From positions 186,001-250,000 of the forward strand of contig NZ_FMWD01000002.1 of assembly GCF_900102855.1 (NCBI RefSeq): 64,000 nucleotides of DNA, given 5' to 3'. A program made the position numbers and the translations under genes. Source of the DNA: Thiohalomonas denitrificans. GTDB lineage: Bacteria; Pseudomonadota; Gammaproteobacteria; Thiohalomonadales; Thiohalomonadaceae. The notes below the pieces were generated by a model. The model was not told the origin of the DNA. It did no database searches and saw nothing but the letters and a program-made list of their open reading frames with translations. Below are positions 50,459 through 60,047 of this stretch, in pieces (the stretch's first letter is position 1; each line of letters starts with the position of its first letter).

Positions 50459-51046
50459 TCATTCATCCGTCGAAAGTATCGGGTGGCTGGCAACAGCATC
50501 TTCCCAGCCCGCCGGCAGCGAGTGCGCAATACCCTTGTGGCAATCGATACAGGTCTTGCTCGGCGACAGGCCGTCAATCGCATCCCAGTAGTGCGGGTCG
50601 TGGCGATCCGCACTACGCGCCTGCTGCTTCCCCAGGTCCATGGATTCGAATTTGTGACAGTTGCGGCACTCACGTGAATCCGTGGACTTCATCCGTTCCC
50701 ACTCGCGCATGGCCATATCGAGCCGGTTCTCTTCGAATTTTTCCGGCGTATCGATGGTGCCCATCAGTTTGTGGTAGAGCTCACTGCTTGCCTTGATCTT
50801 GCGCACGACCTTGTGCTTCCAGTCTTTTGGAACGTGGCAGTCCGGACAGGTGGCGCGCACACCCGTACGATTGGTGAAGTGGACGGTTTCCTGAAGTTCC
50901 TGAAACACATTCTCCTCCATCTCGTGACAGGAAATGCAGAAAGACTCCGTGTTCGTCGCCTCCATCGCCCAGTTGAAACCACCCCAGCCGGCAACACCAA
51001 CCACGATACCGACAATCAATAAAGTGACCGCGGATTTAGCAAACAT
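50459..51046 (-). CDS. napC: NapC, tetraheme quinol dehydrogenase
   Basis: 195 residues. N-terminal membrane anchor (about 5-25, VTLLIVGIVVGVAGWGGF) and four heme motifs: CISCH, CPDCH, CRNCH and CIDCH. It oxidises quinol and delivers electrons to NapB and NapA in the periplasm. It is the last gene of napFDAGHBC. Confidence 0.95.
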   Translation of the reverse strand: MFAKSAVTLLIVGIVVGVAGWGGFNWAMEATNTESFCISCHEMEENVFQELQETVHFTNRTGVRATCPDCHVPKDWKHKVVRKIKASSELYHKLMGTIDTPEKFEENRLDMAMREWERMKSTDSRECRNCHKFESMDLGKQQARSADRHDPHYWDAIDGLSPSKTCIDCHKGIAHSLPAGWEDAVASHPILSTDE

Positions 51047-51089
51047 ACTGAATACCTTTCATCGCTGAATAATCGTTGGGCCGGTGGAC

Positions 51090-51521
51090 CTACTTTGCTC
51101 CCTGAAAGCTGTTTTCCACCAACTCCGGGGCATCGCTTTGCGGCGCATGGCACTGGTTGCAGAAGTAGCGACGGGAGGACATCTTCTCCATCGTCTTTCC
51201 ATCGCGCGAGAGGAAATGGCTCTCCCCCACCTTGGGCGCCTCCTCCTTCTCGTAGTTTTCCTCGCTGTGACAGCGCATGCAGGTATTGGTCTTCAGCGTA
51301 ATCTGGTCTTTTTCAATGCTGTGCGGGATCATCGGCGGCTGCAGTTTGTAGCTACGATCAAAGCCGCCCCGCTCTGCGATGGGCTTTACTGCCGTGGCGG
51401 GTCTGGAATCTTCGGTGATATCCAAATCGCCCCTCAGTGAACGGACCTCCGCACTTGCTGTGGACGGGTTCGCCATGAAGCCCGCCAGTCCCATCACTAC
51501 GATCAGTGTCGTTTTTTTCAT
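51090..51521 (-). CDS. napB: NapB, diheme cytochrome c of nitrate reductase
   Basis: 143 residues from ATG 51521 (GGAGGTTC ribosome site). Signal peptide (about 1-24, ending TASAE), and two heme motifs: CMRCH and CNQCH. It passes electrons from NapC to NapA. A start 5 codons upstream is possible but lacks a site. Confidence 0.95.
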   Translation of the reverse strand: MKKTTLIVVMGLAGFMANPSTASAEVRSLRGDLDITEDSRPATAVKPIAERGGFDRSYKLQPPMIPHSIEKDQITLKTNTCMRCHSEENYEKEEAPKVGESHFLSRDGKTMEKMSSRRYFCNQCHAPQSDAPELVENSFQGAK

Positions 51522-51594
51522 GAGAACCTCCACCATCTAGTTACCGGTCGTTATCAGAAGGTCCGGGCAGGCGATTCAGCCATACCAGGACCTG

Positions 51595-52461
51595 TCACTG
51601 CTTTACTTGAAAACGCGTACCGAAGTTGAAGACATCCTTCGAACAGATATCGATGCAACGGCCGCAGTTAGTGCACTCTCCAGCCAAAATGGCCGGACCT
51701 GTGTTCTGCTCGGCGCCCTTGAGCGCCGGTCGAATGACCTGGGGCTCCGGACAGACTGCAAAGCACTCCATGCAGTCATTACAAGCCTCACGCCGGTCGG
51801 CCCGCACCCGCATCAGACTGAACTTTCCGATCAATCCGTAGGTTGCCCCCATCGGGCAGATACGGCTGCACCAGCCGCGCCTGGCGACAAACAGGTCGAA
51901 CAGGAACACCCCGAGCACGACGGCCCATACCATTCCACTCCCGAAAATGATGCCGCGGTGGACCAACGAGACCGGATTGATCAGTTCGTACGCCATGCCC
52001 CCCGATGCCAGCGCCACCAGCAACACCATCGCCAGCATCCAGTAACGGACGTGGTACGAGAATCGCGTGGCGGGTTTGATGCCCAGCCTCTCCCGCAGCC
52101 AGTTGGCCGCATCGGTGACCATATTCAACGGACACACCCAGGAGCAGTAGACGCGGCCTCCCACCACCAGATAGAAACCGGTGACGATGAATACGCCCGT
52201 AATCGCCGTAGCCACCGGGGTGATGAAGCCGGCGGCCAGCATCTGCAAAAACACCATCGGTTCGGTCATCGGTACGCTGTCCAGCAACAGGCTCGACGAC
52301 AGGTTCCCTTTGATAATCCACAGCCCCGCCCACGGCCCCAGGAGAAACAACACGAGGATGCCGACCTGACTCAGGCGCCGCAGCAGCAACCATCGATGGG
52401 CCTGTAACCAGCCCTTGGCCGCAATGGCATCGGCACCGAGACGCTGGTATCCGGCCATCAC
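51595..52461 (-). CDS. napH: NapH, membrane iron-sulfur quinol oxidase subunit
   Basis: 288 residues. Four or five membrane helices, a YCSWVCP motif in the middle (about 133-139) and a C-terminal ferredoxin part with CNDCMECFAVCPEP and CTNCGRCIDICSKD. With NapG it forms a second quinol-oxidising route to NapA. It overlaps napG by 4 bases. Confidence 0.92.
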   Translation of the reverse strand: MMAGYQRLGADAIAAKGWLQAHRWLLLRRLSQVGILVLFLLGPWAGLWIIKGNLSSSLLLDSVPMTEPMVFLQMLAAGFITPVATAITGVFIVTGFYLVVGGRVYCSWVCPLNMVTDAANWLRERLGIKPATRFSYHVRYWMLAMVLLVALASGGMAYELINPVSLVHRGIIFGSGMVWAVVLGVFLFDLFVARRGWCSRICPMGATYGLIGKFSLMRVRADRREACNDCMECFAVCPEPQVIRPALKGAEQNTGPAILAGECTNCGRCIDICSKDVFNFGTRFQVKQ

Positions 52462-53333
52462 TCACCCCCGTCCAGATCGCGGTTAAGCGTATCGAGGGGA
52501 TCAGCCGCAAACGGTGTTGTCGGCTCGTCCGTCACCAGACCCTCACCGGCATGTTCATAGCGCATGCCCTCCGGGAGGTTGTAACGATGCTCCGTGTCGG
52601 GGGTAACCAGTGCCTTACCGGCCTTGGCCTTTTCCTCCCAGCCGACCCGGTAATGGCTGCCCAGTTCACCTTTGGCCAAATGCTGGGGTAAAACCTTGAT
52701 GGCGGCCTCCTCCAGAATGCATGCCTGTTCACACAGACCGCAGCCGGTACACGCATCCGAATGCACGACAGGAATGAACAGGGCGTGCTTGCCCGAACGC
52801 AGATTGGGCCGCCGTTCCACGGTAATGGCCTCGCCTCGCACCGGACAGACGTTGAAGCACACCTCGCAGCGAAGCCCGAGAAAGGCGATGCAGGTCTCCT
52901 GATCGACCACCACTGCCAGGCCCATGCGCGCCTCGTTAATGTCGGTCAGATCATGGTCCAGCGCTCCGGTGGGACACACCGGGACACAGGGAATGTCCTC
53001 GCACATCACGCAGGCGTTCTCACGGGCGACGAAGTAGGGAGTGCCGGTCGGTATCCGATCACCCAGCTGGCCGAGCTGCAACACATCGTAGGGACAATCC
53101 CGCACGCACAACCCGCAACGGGTACAGGCGGAGAGAAACTCTTCTTCCGGAAGAGCTCCGGGCGGCCGAATCGCAGTCGCCGGCAGAGCGCCGGCACGCG
53201 AGTACAAGCCGATACCCAAACCCAACAGGCCAACACCACAGGCGGTCCTTGCCACATCGGCAATGAACCGGCGGCGACTGGTGGCCCTGTTGCCCTTATC
53301 CGGGCGGCGTTCGCTGCGTACGGTATCCGTCAT
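52458..53333 (-). CDS. napG: NapG, periplasmic iron-sulfur protein
   Basis: 291 residues from ATG 53333 (AGGTGA ribosome site). Tat signal: SRRRFIADVARTACG. Four [4Fe-4S] motifs: CTRCGLCVRDCPYD, CVMCEDIPCVPVCPTG, CEVCFNVCPVRG and CTGCGLCEQAC. It carries electrons from NapH towards NapC or NapA. An ATG 10 codons earlier is in frame but has a weaker site. Confidence 0.92.
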   Translation of the reverse strand: MTDTVRSERRPDKGNRATSRRRFIADVARTACGVGLLGLGIGLYSRAGALPATAIRPPGALPEEEFLSACTRCGLCVRDCPYDVLQLGQLGDRIPTGTPYFVARENACVMCEDIPCVPVCPTGALDHDLTDINEARMGLAVVVDQETCIAFLGLRCEVCFNVCPVRGEAITVERRPNLRSGKHALFIPVVHSDACTGCGLCEQACILEEAAIKVLPQHLAKGELGSHYRVGWEEKAKAGKALVTPDTEHRYNLPEGMRYEHAGEGLVTDEPTTPFAADPLDTLNRDLDGGE

Positions 53334-53435
53334 TGCTGCAATCACCTGAGTGGCTATGCCCACTCCGATACGCTTTCAGATTGACTGGTGATGCCGGCGA
53401 CCGCTCTTACCCGGCCGCCGGCATTCCGGTCCCAC

Positions 53436-55982
53436 CTACGCCCTCACCACCTTGACCGCGCACTTCTTGTAATCGGTCTCTTTGGAAAGGGGATCGGTGG
53501 CATCGAGTGTGACCTTGTTGATCAGACGACTGGCGTCGAACCAGGGCACAAACACCAGACCCTCCGGCGGCCGGTTGCGACCACGGGTCTCGACACGGGT
53601 GATGATCTCGCCACGGCGCGATACCACCTTTACCTTCGCACCGTCGCGCAGCCTGCGTTTGCGGGCGTCGTTGGGATGCATGAAGATCACCGCATCCGGC
53701 ACGGCGCGGTGGAGCTCCGGTACCCGCCGGGTCATGGAACCGGAGTGCCAGTGTTCCAGGACACGGCCGGTGGAGAGCCACAGGTCGTATTCCTTGTCCG
53801 GACTCTCGGCCGCAGGCTCGTATGGCGCGGTGATGATGTTGGCCTTGCCATCGGGCTTGCCGTAAAACTTCACGCCATCCCCTTTCGCCACGTGCGGGTC
53901 GTAGCCCTCACGGAAGCGCCACAGGGTCTCCTTGCCATCGATAACCGGCCAGCGCAGACCCCGTGCCTTGTGGTAGGCCTCGAAGGGGGCCATTTCGTGA
54001 CCCTTTTTGATGATGTCGGGCGCGGAGTTGAACAGGCGGTACTCCTCGAACAGCCCCTTCTGGGGGTAGTATCCGAAGTGTTCCATTTCGTCGTTGTCGT
54101 ACTTGTTGCCGCGATCGTCGGTGACCTGCTGTTTCGAGAACCTGTTGACCTGGCCATTCTCGTAGAGCACCTCATAGAGGGTCTTGCCCTTGTAATCCGG
54201 CGCCTTGTCCAGCAGCTCTGCGGGCCACACCTCTTCCATCTTGAAGCGCTTGGCGAATTCCATCAGCTGCCACAGATCGGATCGGGAATCACCCGGGGCA
54301 CTGGTCTGCTGACGCCAGAACTGGGTGCGGCGCTCGGCGTTGCCGTAGGCCCCCTCCTTCTCGATCCACATCGCGGTGGGCAGGATCAGGTCGGCGGCCG
54401 TGGCCGAAACCGTCGGATAGGGGTCCGAGACGGTGACAAACGTGTCCGGGTTGCGCCAGCCGGGCAGGGATTCCTCATTGAGGTTGGCCGCCGCCTGCAT
54501 GTTGTTGTTGCACATGACCCAGAAGGTGTTCAGCTTGCTGTCCTTGAGCATGCGATGCATGAGAACGGCGTGGTAGCCGACCTTGCCGTTGAGTGTCCCC
54601 TCGGGCAACTGCCAGACCTTTTCGGAGAATGCGCGATGCTCCGGCTTTGCGACCACCAAATCGGCGGGCAGACGATGACAGAAGGTACCCACCTCGCGTG
54701 CGGTACCGCAGGCGGAAGGCTGCCCGGTCAATGAAAACGGACTGTTGCCCGGTTCGGAGATCTTGCCCATCAACAGATGGATGTTGTAGACCAGCCCGTT
54801 CATCCAGACACCGCGGGTGTGCTGGTTCATGCCCATGGTCCAGAAGGAAGTGACCTTCTTCGAGGGGTCGGCATAGGCCTTGGCCAGGCGCAGCAGCTGA
54901 TCCTTCGGCACGCCGGAGAGTTCGGAGGCGTGCTCCACGGTGTAGGGCTCGACCGACTTGGCGTACTCCTCGAAGGAGATCTTGCTGAGCTTGCCCTTGC
55001 CGGCATTCTTGGCGGCCTTTTCCAGAGCATGCTCGGGGCGCAGGCCGTAACCGATGTCGGTCGGGGTCTTGGTGAAGTTGACGTGCTTGTCCAGGAACGC
55101 CTGGTCATAGGCCTTGTTCTGGATGATGTAGTTGGCGATGTAGTTGCCGATGGCCAGATCGGTCTGCGGAGTGAAGACCATGCCGTTGTCGGCCAGCTCG
55201 AAACAGCGGTGCTCGTAGGTGGAGAGCACATGTACTTCGCAACCCGGCCTGGTCAGACGGGTATCGGTAAGTCGCGACCAGAGGATCGGGTGCATCTCCG
55301 CCATATTGGCGCCCCACAGCACAAACACATCGGCGTGCTCGAGGTCGTCATAGCAGCCCATCGGCTCGTCGATACCGAAGGCGCGGATGAAGGCACCGAC
55401 CGCCGAGGCCATACAGTGACGGGCGTTCGGATCGAGGTGGTTGGAGCGGAAGCCGGCCTTCATCAGTTTGGACGCGGCATAACCCTCCCACACCGTCCAT
55501 TGGCCGGACCCGAACATGCCGACACGCGAAGTCAGTTGGTCGGCCGGTTTACCGGCATTCTCCTCCAGGCTCTTCTTGAGGGCCGGCTTCCAGTGTGCCG
55601 CCATCACGTCGAAGGCTTCATCCCAGGATACCGGTTCAAAATCACCGTTCTTGTCGTATTTACCGTTGCTCTTGCGCAGCAGGGGCTGGGTGAGACGGTC
55701 CTTACCGTAAAGGATCTTGGGAAGGAAATAACCCTTGATGCAGTTCAGGCCGCGGTTGACGGGTGCATCCGGATCGCCCTGAGAGGCGACGACCTTTCCG
55801 CCCTTGGTGCCGATCAGCACCGAACAACCGGTGCCGCAATAACGGCATGCCGCCTTGTCCCAGCGGATCCCGTCATCCTCCTGGGCCAGCGCCCCATTGA
55901 GCCCGGGCAAGGTAATACCCGCAGCCGCGGCGGTGGTGGTAACGGCCGTATTTCTTATAAATTCCCGCCGTGTCTGTTTCAT
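53436..55982 (-). CDS. napA: NapA, periplasmic nitrate reductase catalytic subunit
   Basis: 848 residues. Tat signal [11 protein letters not shown] with a long hydrophobic core (to about 33). [4Fe-4S] Cys46, Cys49, Cys53, Cys81 ([16 protein letters not shown]). Molybdenum ligand Cys190 in NARHCMASA. Other typical segments: [18 protein letters not shown] and [16 protein letters not shown]. It reduces nitrate to nitrite in the periplasm. NapD, just upstream with a 4-base overlap, is its Tat-signal chaperone. moaA, for the molybdopterin cofactor, is divergently located on the other side of the operon promoter. Confidence 0.97.
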   Translation of the reverse strand: MKQTRREFIRNTAVTTTAAAAGITLPGLNGALAQEDDGIRWDKAACRYCGTGCSVLIGTKGGKVVASQGDPDAPVNRGLNCIKGYFLPKILYGKDRLTQPLLRKSNGKYDKNGDFEPVSWDEAFDVMAAHWKPALKKSLEENAGKPADQLTSRVGMFGSGQWTVWEGYAASKLMKAGFRSNHLDPNARHCMASAVGAFIRAFGIDEPMGCYDDLEHADVFVLWGANMAEMHPILWSRLTDTRLTRPGCEVHVLSTYEHRCFELADNGMVFTPQTDLAIGNYIANYIIQNKAYDQAFLDKHVNFTKTPTDIGYGLRPEHALEKAAKNAGKGKLSKISFEEYAKSVEPYTVEHASELSGVPKDQLLRLAKAYADPSKKVTSFWTMGMNQHTRGVWMNGLVYNIHLLMGKISEPGNSPFSLTGQPSACGTAREVGTFCHRLPADLVVAKPEHRAFSEKVWQLPEGTLNGKVGYHAVLMHRMLKDSKLNTFWVMCNNNMQAAANLNEESLPGWRNPDTFVTVSDPYPTVSATAADLILPTAMWIEKEGAYGNAERRTQFWRQQTSAPGDSRSDLWQLMEFAKRFKMEEVWPAELLDKAPDYKGKTLYEVLYENGQVNRFSKQQVTDDRGNKYDNDEMEHFGYYPQKGLFEEYRLFNSAPDIIKKGHEMAPFEAYHKARGLRWPVIDGKETLWRFREGYDPHVAKGDGVKFYGKPDGKANIITAPYEPAAESPDKEYDLWLSTGRVLEHWHSGSMTRRVPELHRAVPDAVIFMHPNDARKRRLRDGAKVKVVSRRGEIITRVETRGRNRPPEGLVFVPWFDASRLINKVTLDATDPLSKETDYKKCAVKVVRA

Positions 55983-56239
55983 TGTGTGACCTCCTCGGCA
56001 TACGCCTCGGTTTCTTCGGAATGGTGGTAGATCATCGACGCTGAAATGACGCCCTCCAGCCTCTGAAAATCCAGCAGTGCATCGGCCATCCGGTCGTTGT
56101 CGTCCTGTTCCAGAGTCACGACCATACGGCCATCCTCGTTGGAACCGTGTACTTCGACGCCATCGACCATCAGCAGTCGTTCGCTGACGACTTCAAGGTT
56201 TTCGGGTCTGGCGTGGACCAAAACGCCACAGATATTCAT
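55979..56239 (-). CDS. napD: NapD, NapA signal-peptide chaperone
   Basis: 86 residues from ATG 56239. [17 protein letters not shown] opens the ferredoxin-like fold, with [18 protein letters not shown] and [19 protein letters not shown]. It binds the Tat leader of NapA until folding is complete. Overlaps of 4 bases with napF and napA show coupled translation. Confidence 0.95.
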   Translation of the reverse strand: MNICGVLVHARPENLEVVSERLLMVDGVEVHGSNEDGRMVVTLEQDDNDRMADALLDFQRLEGVISASMIYHHSEETEAYAEEVTQ

Positions 56240-56745
56240 GACGGACTCTCCTCGGCAGATTTGCGTACGGCGACGGCCCCGGTTGGACACGGCGCAACAC
56301 ACGCACCACATCCGTTACAGGCCGACGCATCGAACTGAAGCAGCGCCACCCCGCCCACCGCCAGGCGGAAGCGGATAGCGCCGTGCTCACACCGTTCGCC
56401 ACAGGTGCGGCAAATAACGCCCCCCTTTGCCAGGCAATTGCCGTCGATGTGCGCGACCAGGTCCCACTGGGCTGATACTTCGGGATCGGAAGTGATCACG
56501 CCCTTGGGGCATGCATCGGCGCAAGCGCTGCAGAAGATGCATTCGCCACGGGAGAAATCGAGAGCGGGAAAGCCGCCTCGCCCTCTGATCAGGGCGCCGG
56601 TTTCACAGGCGCTGATGCAATCGCCGCAACCACTGCAGCGGGAGACGAAAATGGCTTCATCGACCGACCCGGGGGGGCGAATCGGCCGCTTCGCACCGCT
56701 GAAATCTCCACGCAGAAACTGTGCGCGGCTGATGGTTTTTTCCAT
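56236..56745 (-). CDS. napF: NapF, cytoplasmic ferredoxin-type protein
   Basis: 169 residues from ATG 56745 (a TTG 7 codons earlier is in frame). Three [4Fe-4S] motifs: CSGCGDCISACETG, CIFCSACADACPKG and CNGCGACVAPCPTG, plus CRTCGERCEHGAI. NapF helps mature NapA. It is the first gene of napFDAGHBC, behind the FNR site. Confidence 0.95.
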   Translation of the reverse strand: MEKTISRAQFLRGDFSGAKRPIRPPGSVDEAIFVSRCSGCGDCISACETGALIRGRGGFPALDFSRGECIFCSACADACPKGVITSDPEVSAQWDLVAHIDGNCLAKGGVICRTCGERCEHGAIRFRLAVGGVALLQFDASACNGCGACVAPCPTGAVAVRKSAEESPS

Positions 56746-56796
56746 GATCGCTTTACTCCCGCTCAACTAACTGGCATAAACCGCATGAACCGTGTG

Positions 56797-56844
56797 GGTT
56801 CGACATTAGGACCCCAGCCTCCTCCAGACCTTGATGTAAATCAA
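56797..56844 (-). promoter_or_regulatory. FNR/ANR-controlled nap promoter
   Basis: A perfect FNR box TTGATGTAAATCAA (56831-56844) lies 86 bases before napF. TAATGT (minus strand, 56803-56808) sits where a -10 element should be for a class II promoter (box centred near -41.5). The operon should be induced when oxygen is low. Confidence 0.8.
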
Positions 56845-57102
56845 GCCAATGGAAGGTGTCTAAATCCGAGCAAAACAGGCGGCCATCACCAAATCCCATA
56901 ACGGTTTCAAGGGCATAGGGGATATCTACCGCAAAGGTGGTATCACGCACGAGGTACACAGATACCCCCTATTTTCCGAAGGGGAACCGGGTTGCTCAGC
57001 CAGCCGGCACGCATCTGCGGCGTGTGCCCGTCGCAAGTGAAGCCCGCGCCCTGCCCGGGGACTTTGTTGCTGGCAAATAGGGCGAAGCCTATACTCGGTG
57101 TG

Positions 57103-58086
57103 ATGAACAAAACGCTGCTTGACACCTTCGGGCGCACCATCGAATACGTTCGCCTCTCCGTGACGGATCGGTGCGATCTCCGCTGCTTCTACTGCATGCC
57201 CCAGGGCTTCCGCGATTTTGAAGCGCCGGAACACTGGCTGACCTTCGATGAAATCGAAAAGGTAATGGCCGCCTTCGCCGATTTGGGCGTGAAACGGGTA
57301 CGACTCACAGGTGGGGAACCGCTGGTGCGCAAAGGCTTGCCTGAGCTGACCTCCCGCCTCGCGGCGTTGCCGGGGATCGAGGATCTCTCCCTGTCCTCAA
57401 ATGCGGTGCAATTGGCACGTGATGCCAAGGCCCTGTACGAGGGAGGCGTCAGACGGCTCAACATCAGCCTCGATTCTCTCCGTCCGGAGCGTTTCAAGGA
57501 GATCACCGGAGGTCGCCTGGACAAGGTTTTGGCGGGCCTGCGAGCCGCCAGGGAGACGGGCTTTGATCCCATCAAGATCAACATGGTGGTGATGCGCGGC
57601 ATCAATGACGACGAGGTGGAGGCAGTGACCGACTTCTGCCTTGAGCATGGTTTTACCCTGCGCTTCATCGAAACCATGCCGATGGGCGAAACCGGGCGGG
57701 AAGCGAGCGAAATGTTTCTCGACCTTCGGGAAGTTCGGGAGCGCCTGGAGAAGCGTTTCGACCTGGTCCCCGGAGTCATGCCGGGCGGCGGTCCGGCCCG
57801 CTATGTCCAGGTGACCGGCACCGATCTCCGGATCGGCTTCATTACCCCCATCTCACAGCACTTCTGCGACACCTGTAACCGGGTTCGGCTTGGCGTCGAC
57901 GGGACCCTCTATACCTGTCTCGGCCAGGATCACAGCTACCCACTGCGGGAACACCTGCGGAATGGTGCCACTCACGACGAAATCAGAGCGCACATACTCA
58001 AAGCTATTGCGCTGAAGCCGGAGCGTCACGAGTTCAACGAAAAGCCGGGGCGGATCGTGCGCTTCATGTCGATGACGGGCGGCTAG
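57103..58086 (+). CDS. moaA: GTP 3',8-cyclase MoaA
   Basis: 327 residues from ATG 57103. Radical-SAM motif CDLRCFYC (Cys24, Cys28, Cys31), RLTGGEPLVRKG, C-terminal second cluster (CDTCNRVRLG...YTC) and the conserved Gly-Gly end (MSMTGG). It makes the first intermediate of molybdopterin, needed by SoeA and NapA here. Divergent from napF: the shared intergenic region carries the FNR box. Confidence 0.97.
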   Translation: MNKTLLDTFGRTIEYVRLSVTDRCDLRCFYCMPQGFRDFEAPEHWLTFDEIEKVMAAFADLGVKRVRLTGGEPLVRKGLPELTSRLAALPGIEDLSLSSNAVQLARDAKALYEGGVRRLNISLDSLRPERFKEITGGRLDKVLAGLRAARETGFDPIKINMVVMRGINDDEVEAVTDFCLEHGFTLRFIETMPMGETGREASEMFLDLREVRERLEKRFDLVPGVMPGGGPARYVQVTGTDLRIGFITPISQHFCDTCNRVRLGVDGTLYTCLGQDHSYPLREHLRNGATHDEIRAHILKAIALKPERHEFNEKPGRIVRFMSMTGG

Positions 58087-58133
58087 TCGAGTACATCTTC
58101 AATTGCACCACAAACGTACCGCAGCAAGTCGAC

Positions 58134-59564
58134 CTAACCCTTGATACCGATCATTGGCTCGAGCCGGGCCACCTTTCTCGCAAGGCCGGCCCGGTCCGTC
58201 GCCTCCACCACACCAGCCACCTCCTTATAGGCGCCCGGGGCTTCCTCGGCCACGCCACGCAACGAGCGGCTCTTCACGATGATCCCCCGCGCAGCCAGCT
58301 CGTCAACCACCTGCCGACCCTGCCACTGACGGGTGGCCGCATGCCGGCTCATGGCACGGCCGGCACCGTGACAGGCGGAGCTGAACGCACGCTGTTCACT
58401 CTCCTGCGTGCCGGCCAGGATGTACGAGGCGGTGCCCATAGAGCCGCCGATGATCACCGGCTGCCCCGCCTTCCGGTACTCTTCGGGGAGCTCCGGGTGG
58501 CCGGGTCCGTAAGCCCGGGTCGCCCCTTTCCGGTGAACGAACAGACCACGCGAACGGCCGTCAACATAATGCGGTTCCGCCTTGCAGGTGTTGTGGGAGA
58601 CGTCATAGACCAGCTCCAGCTGCGCCTCGGGAAACACGCGGGCGAAGACCTCCCGGGTCATTTGGGTGAGGATCTGTCGATTGGCGAGGGCGCAATTGAT
58701 GCCGGCCCGCATTGCGCCCAGGTATCTCTGCCCCAGGGGCGACTCGATGGGGGCGCAGGCAAGCTCCCTATCGGGCAGCTCAATGCCCAGACCTGGCGCG
58801 GCGATGACCATTTCCCGGAGAAATTCGGTACCGATCTGATGGCCGAGCCCCCGGGAGCCGCAGTGGATACTCACCACGATGTCATCTTCGGCCAGCCCGA
58901 AAGCCGCCGCCGCTTCCGGATCGTAACAATTCACCACACGCTGGACTTCCAGGTAGTGGTTCCCCGACCCCAGCGTTCCCATTTCATCGCGTTGACGCTC
59001 TTTGGCCCTTTGCGAGACGACCGAGGGCTCCGCCCCCTCCATGCAGCCGTGCTCCTCCACCCGCAGGAGGTCCTCCGGCCGCCCAAACCCGTTCTCCACG
59101 GCCCAGCGCGCTCCCCCCGCCAGCATGTCATCCATTTCCCGTCCGGTCAGCCGGTAGCTGGTCGTACTGCCGACGCCTGCCGGGATGGTCCGGAACAGTT
59201 CGTTGGCAAGGCGTTCCCTGCCGGCTTCGAGCTGCGCCCGGGTCATCCCGGTTCGCAGTGTCCGAACACCGCAGGAGATGTCGAATCCCACTCCGCCGGC
59301 TGAAATCACTCCGCCCGCCGTCGGGTCGAACGCTGCCACCCCACCGATCGGAAAGCCGTAGCCCCAATGGGCATCCGGCATGGCATAGCTTGCGCCCACA
59401 ATACCGGGCAGCGAGGCGACATTGCAGGCCTGCTCGAAGACCTTGGCATCCATGGCGTTGACCAGCGATTCGCTGGCGTAGATCACCGCCGGAACCCGCA
59501 TGGGCCCCGTCTGCGGAATTACCCATTCATGCTCGGAGCGCCGCTCCAGACCGGAAATGGCCAT
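58134..59564 (-). CDS. rtcB: RNA ligase RtcB
   Basis: 476 residues from ATG 59564, which has an AGAGGGA site. (An ATG 8 codons upstream exists.) Active-site pieces: AMPDAHWGYGFPIGGVAAF, GGVGFDISCGVR (Cys metal ligand), GSGNHYLEVQ, IHCGSRGLGHQ, SHNTCK and SACHGAGRAMSR (guanylylated His). It joins RNA 3'-phosphate or 2',3'-cyclic phosphate to 5'-OH ends. Its cofactor protein archease is encoded upstream in the same operon. Confidence 0.97.
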   Translation of the reverse strand: MAISGLERRSEHEWVIPQTGPMRVPAVIYASESLVNAMDAKVFEQACNVASLPGIVGASYAMPDAHWGYGFPIGGVAAFDPTAGGVISAGGVGFDISCGVRTLRTGMTRAQLEAGRERLANELFRTIPAGVGSTTSYRLTGREMDDMLAGGARWAVENGFGRPEDLLRVEEHGCMEGAEPSVVSQRAKERQRDEMGTLGSGNHYLEVQRVVNCYDPEAAAAFGLAEDDIVVSIHCGSRGLGHQIGTEFLREMVIAAPGLGIELPDRELACAPIESPLGQRYLGAMRAGINCALANRQILTQMTREVFARVFPEAQLELVYDVSHNTCKAEPHYVDGRSRGLFVHRKGATRAYGPGHPELPEEYRKAGQPVIIGGSMGTASYILAGTQESEQRAFSSACHGAGRAMSRHAATRQWQGRQVVDELAARGIIVKSRSLRGVAEEAPGAYKEVAGVVEATDRAGLARKVARLEPMIGIKG

Positions 59565-59618
59565 TGCCGTCCCTCTTGGTAGCCGCATGCTTGAAACCAG
59601 CCGGGCATTCCCTTTCGC

Positions 59619-60047
59619 TCAAATATCGACGACGGTCTGCGCAACCCAGCGTTCGGCCTCCCGATAAACCCGCAAAGCCGTATAGGTAGCCCCCTTGATC
59701 TCGACCGCCGGGCCGTGCCGCTCCCGATTGACCGGTTCCCCCCATGCACTACCGGACAGGCGCGGCCCCTCGATGCGGACATCGAACCGGCTGAACAGCA
59801 GATGGCGTGTGGCCATCTCGTAAATGAGGGCGTTCAGCCAGTCGACCAGCAACAGTTCCAGATCCGGGGCCTCGCAGCGGATCGTCACCTGAGTCTCCGG
59901 ACGGACCGATACCGGATCGGTCACCACCGCAGTCATGGCGAGTCCCGTCTGTTCGAAGGCAGTGTCGGGCCTGTCTCCCCAGCCCCGCACGCCCATATCC
60001 GCCTCGTGGGGAAACAGCTCGTAACCCGCCGAGTCTGCCGCTTTCAT
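59619..60047 (-). CDS. Archease, RtcB activator
   Basis: 142 residues. YELFPHEADMGVRGWGDRP is the family start (His and Asp metal site), followed by LLLVDWLNALIYEMATRHLLFSRF in two helices. Archease helps RtcB guanylylation and multiple turnover. Its start touches the stop of the Omp85 gene (60047/60048), and the rtcB gene follows after a 54-base gap. Confidence 0.92.
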   Translation of the reverse strand: MKAADSAGYELFPHEADMGVRGWGDRPDTAFEQTGLAMTAVVTDPVSVRPETQVTIRCEAPDLELLLVDWLNALIYEMATRHLLFSRFDVRIEGPRLSGSAWGEPVNRERHGPAVEIKGATYTALRVYREAERWVAQTVVDI

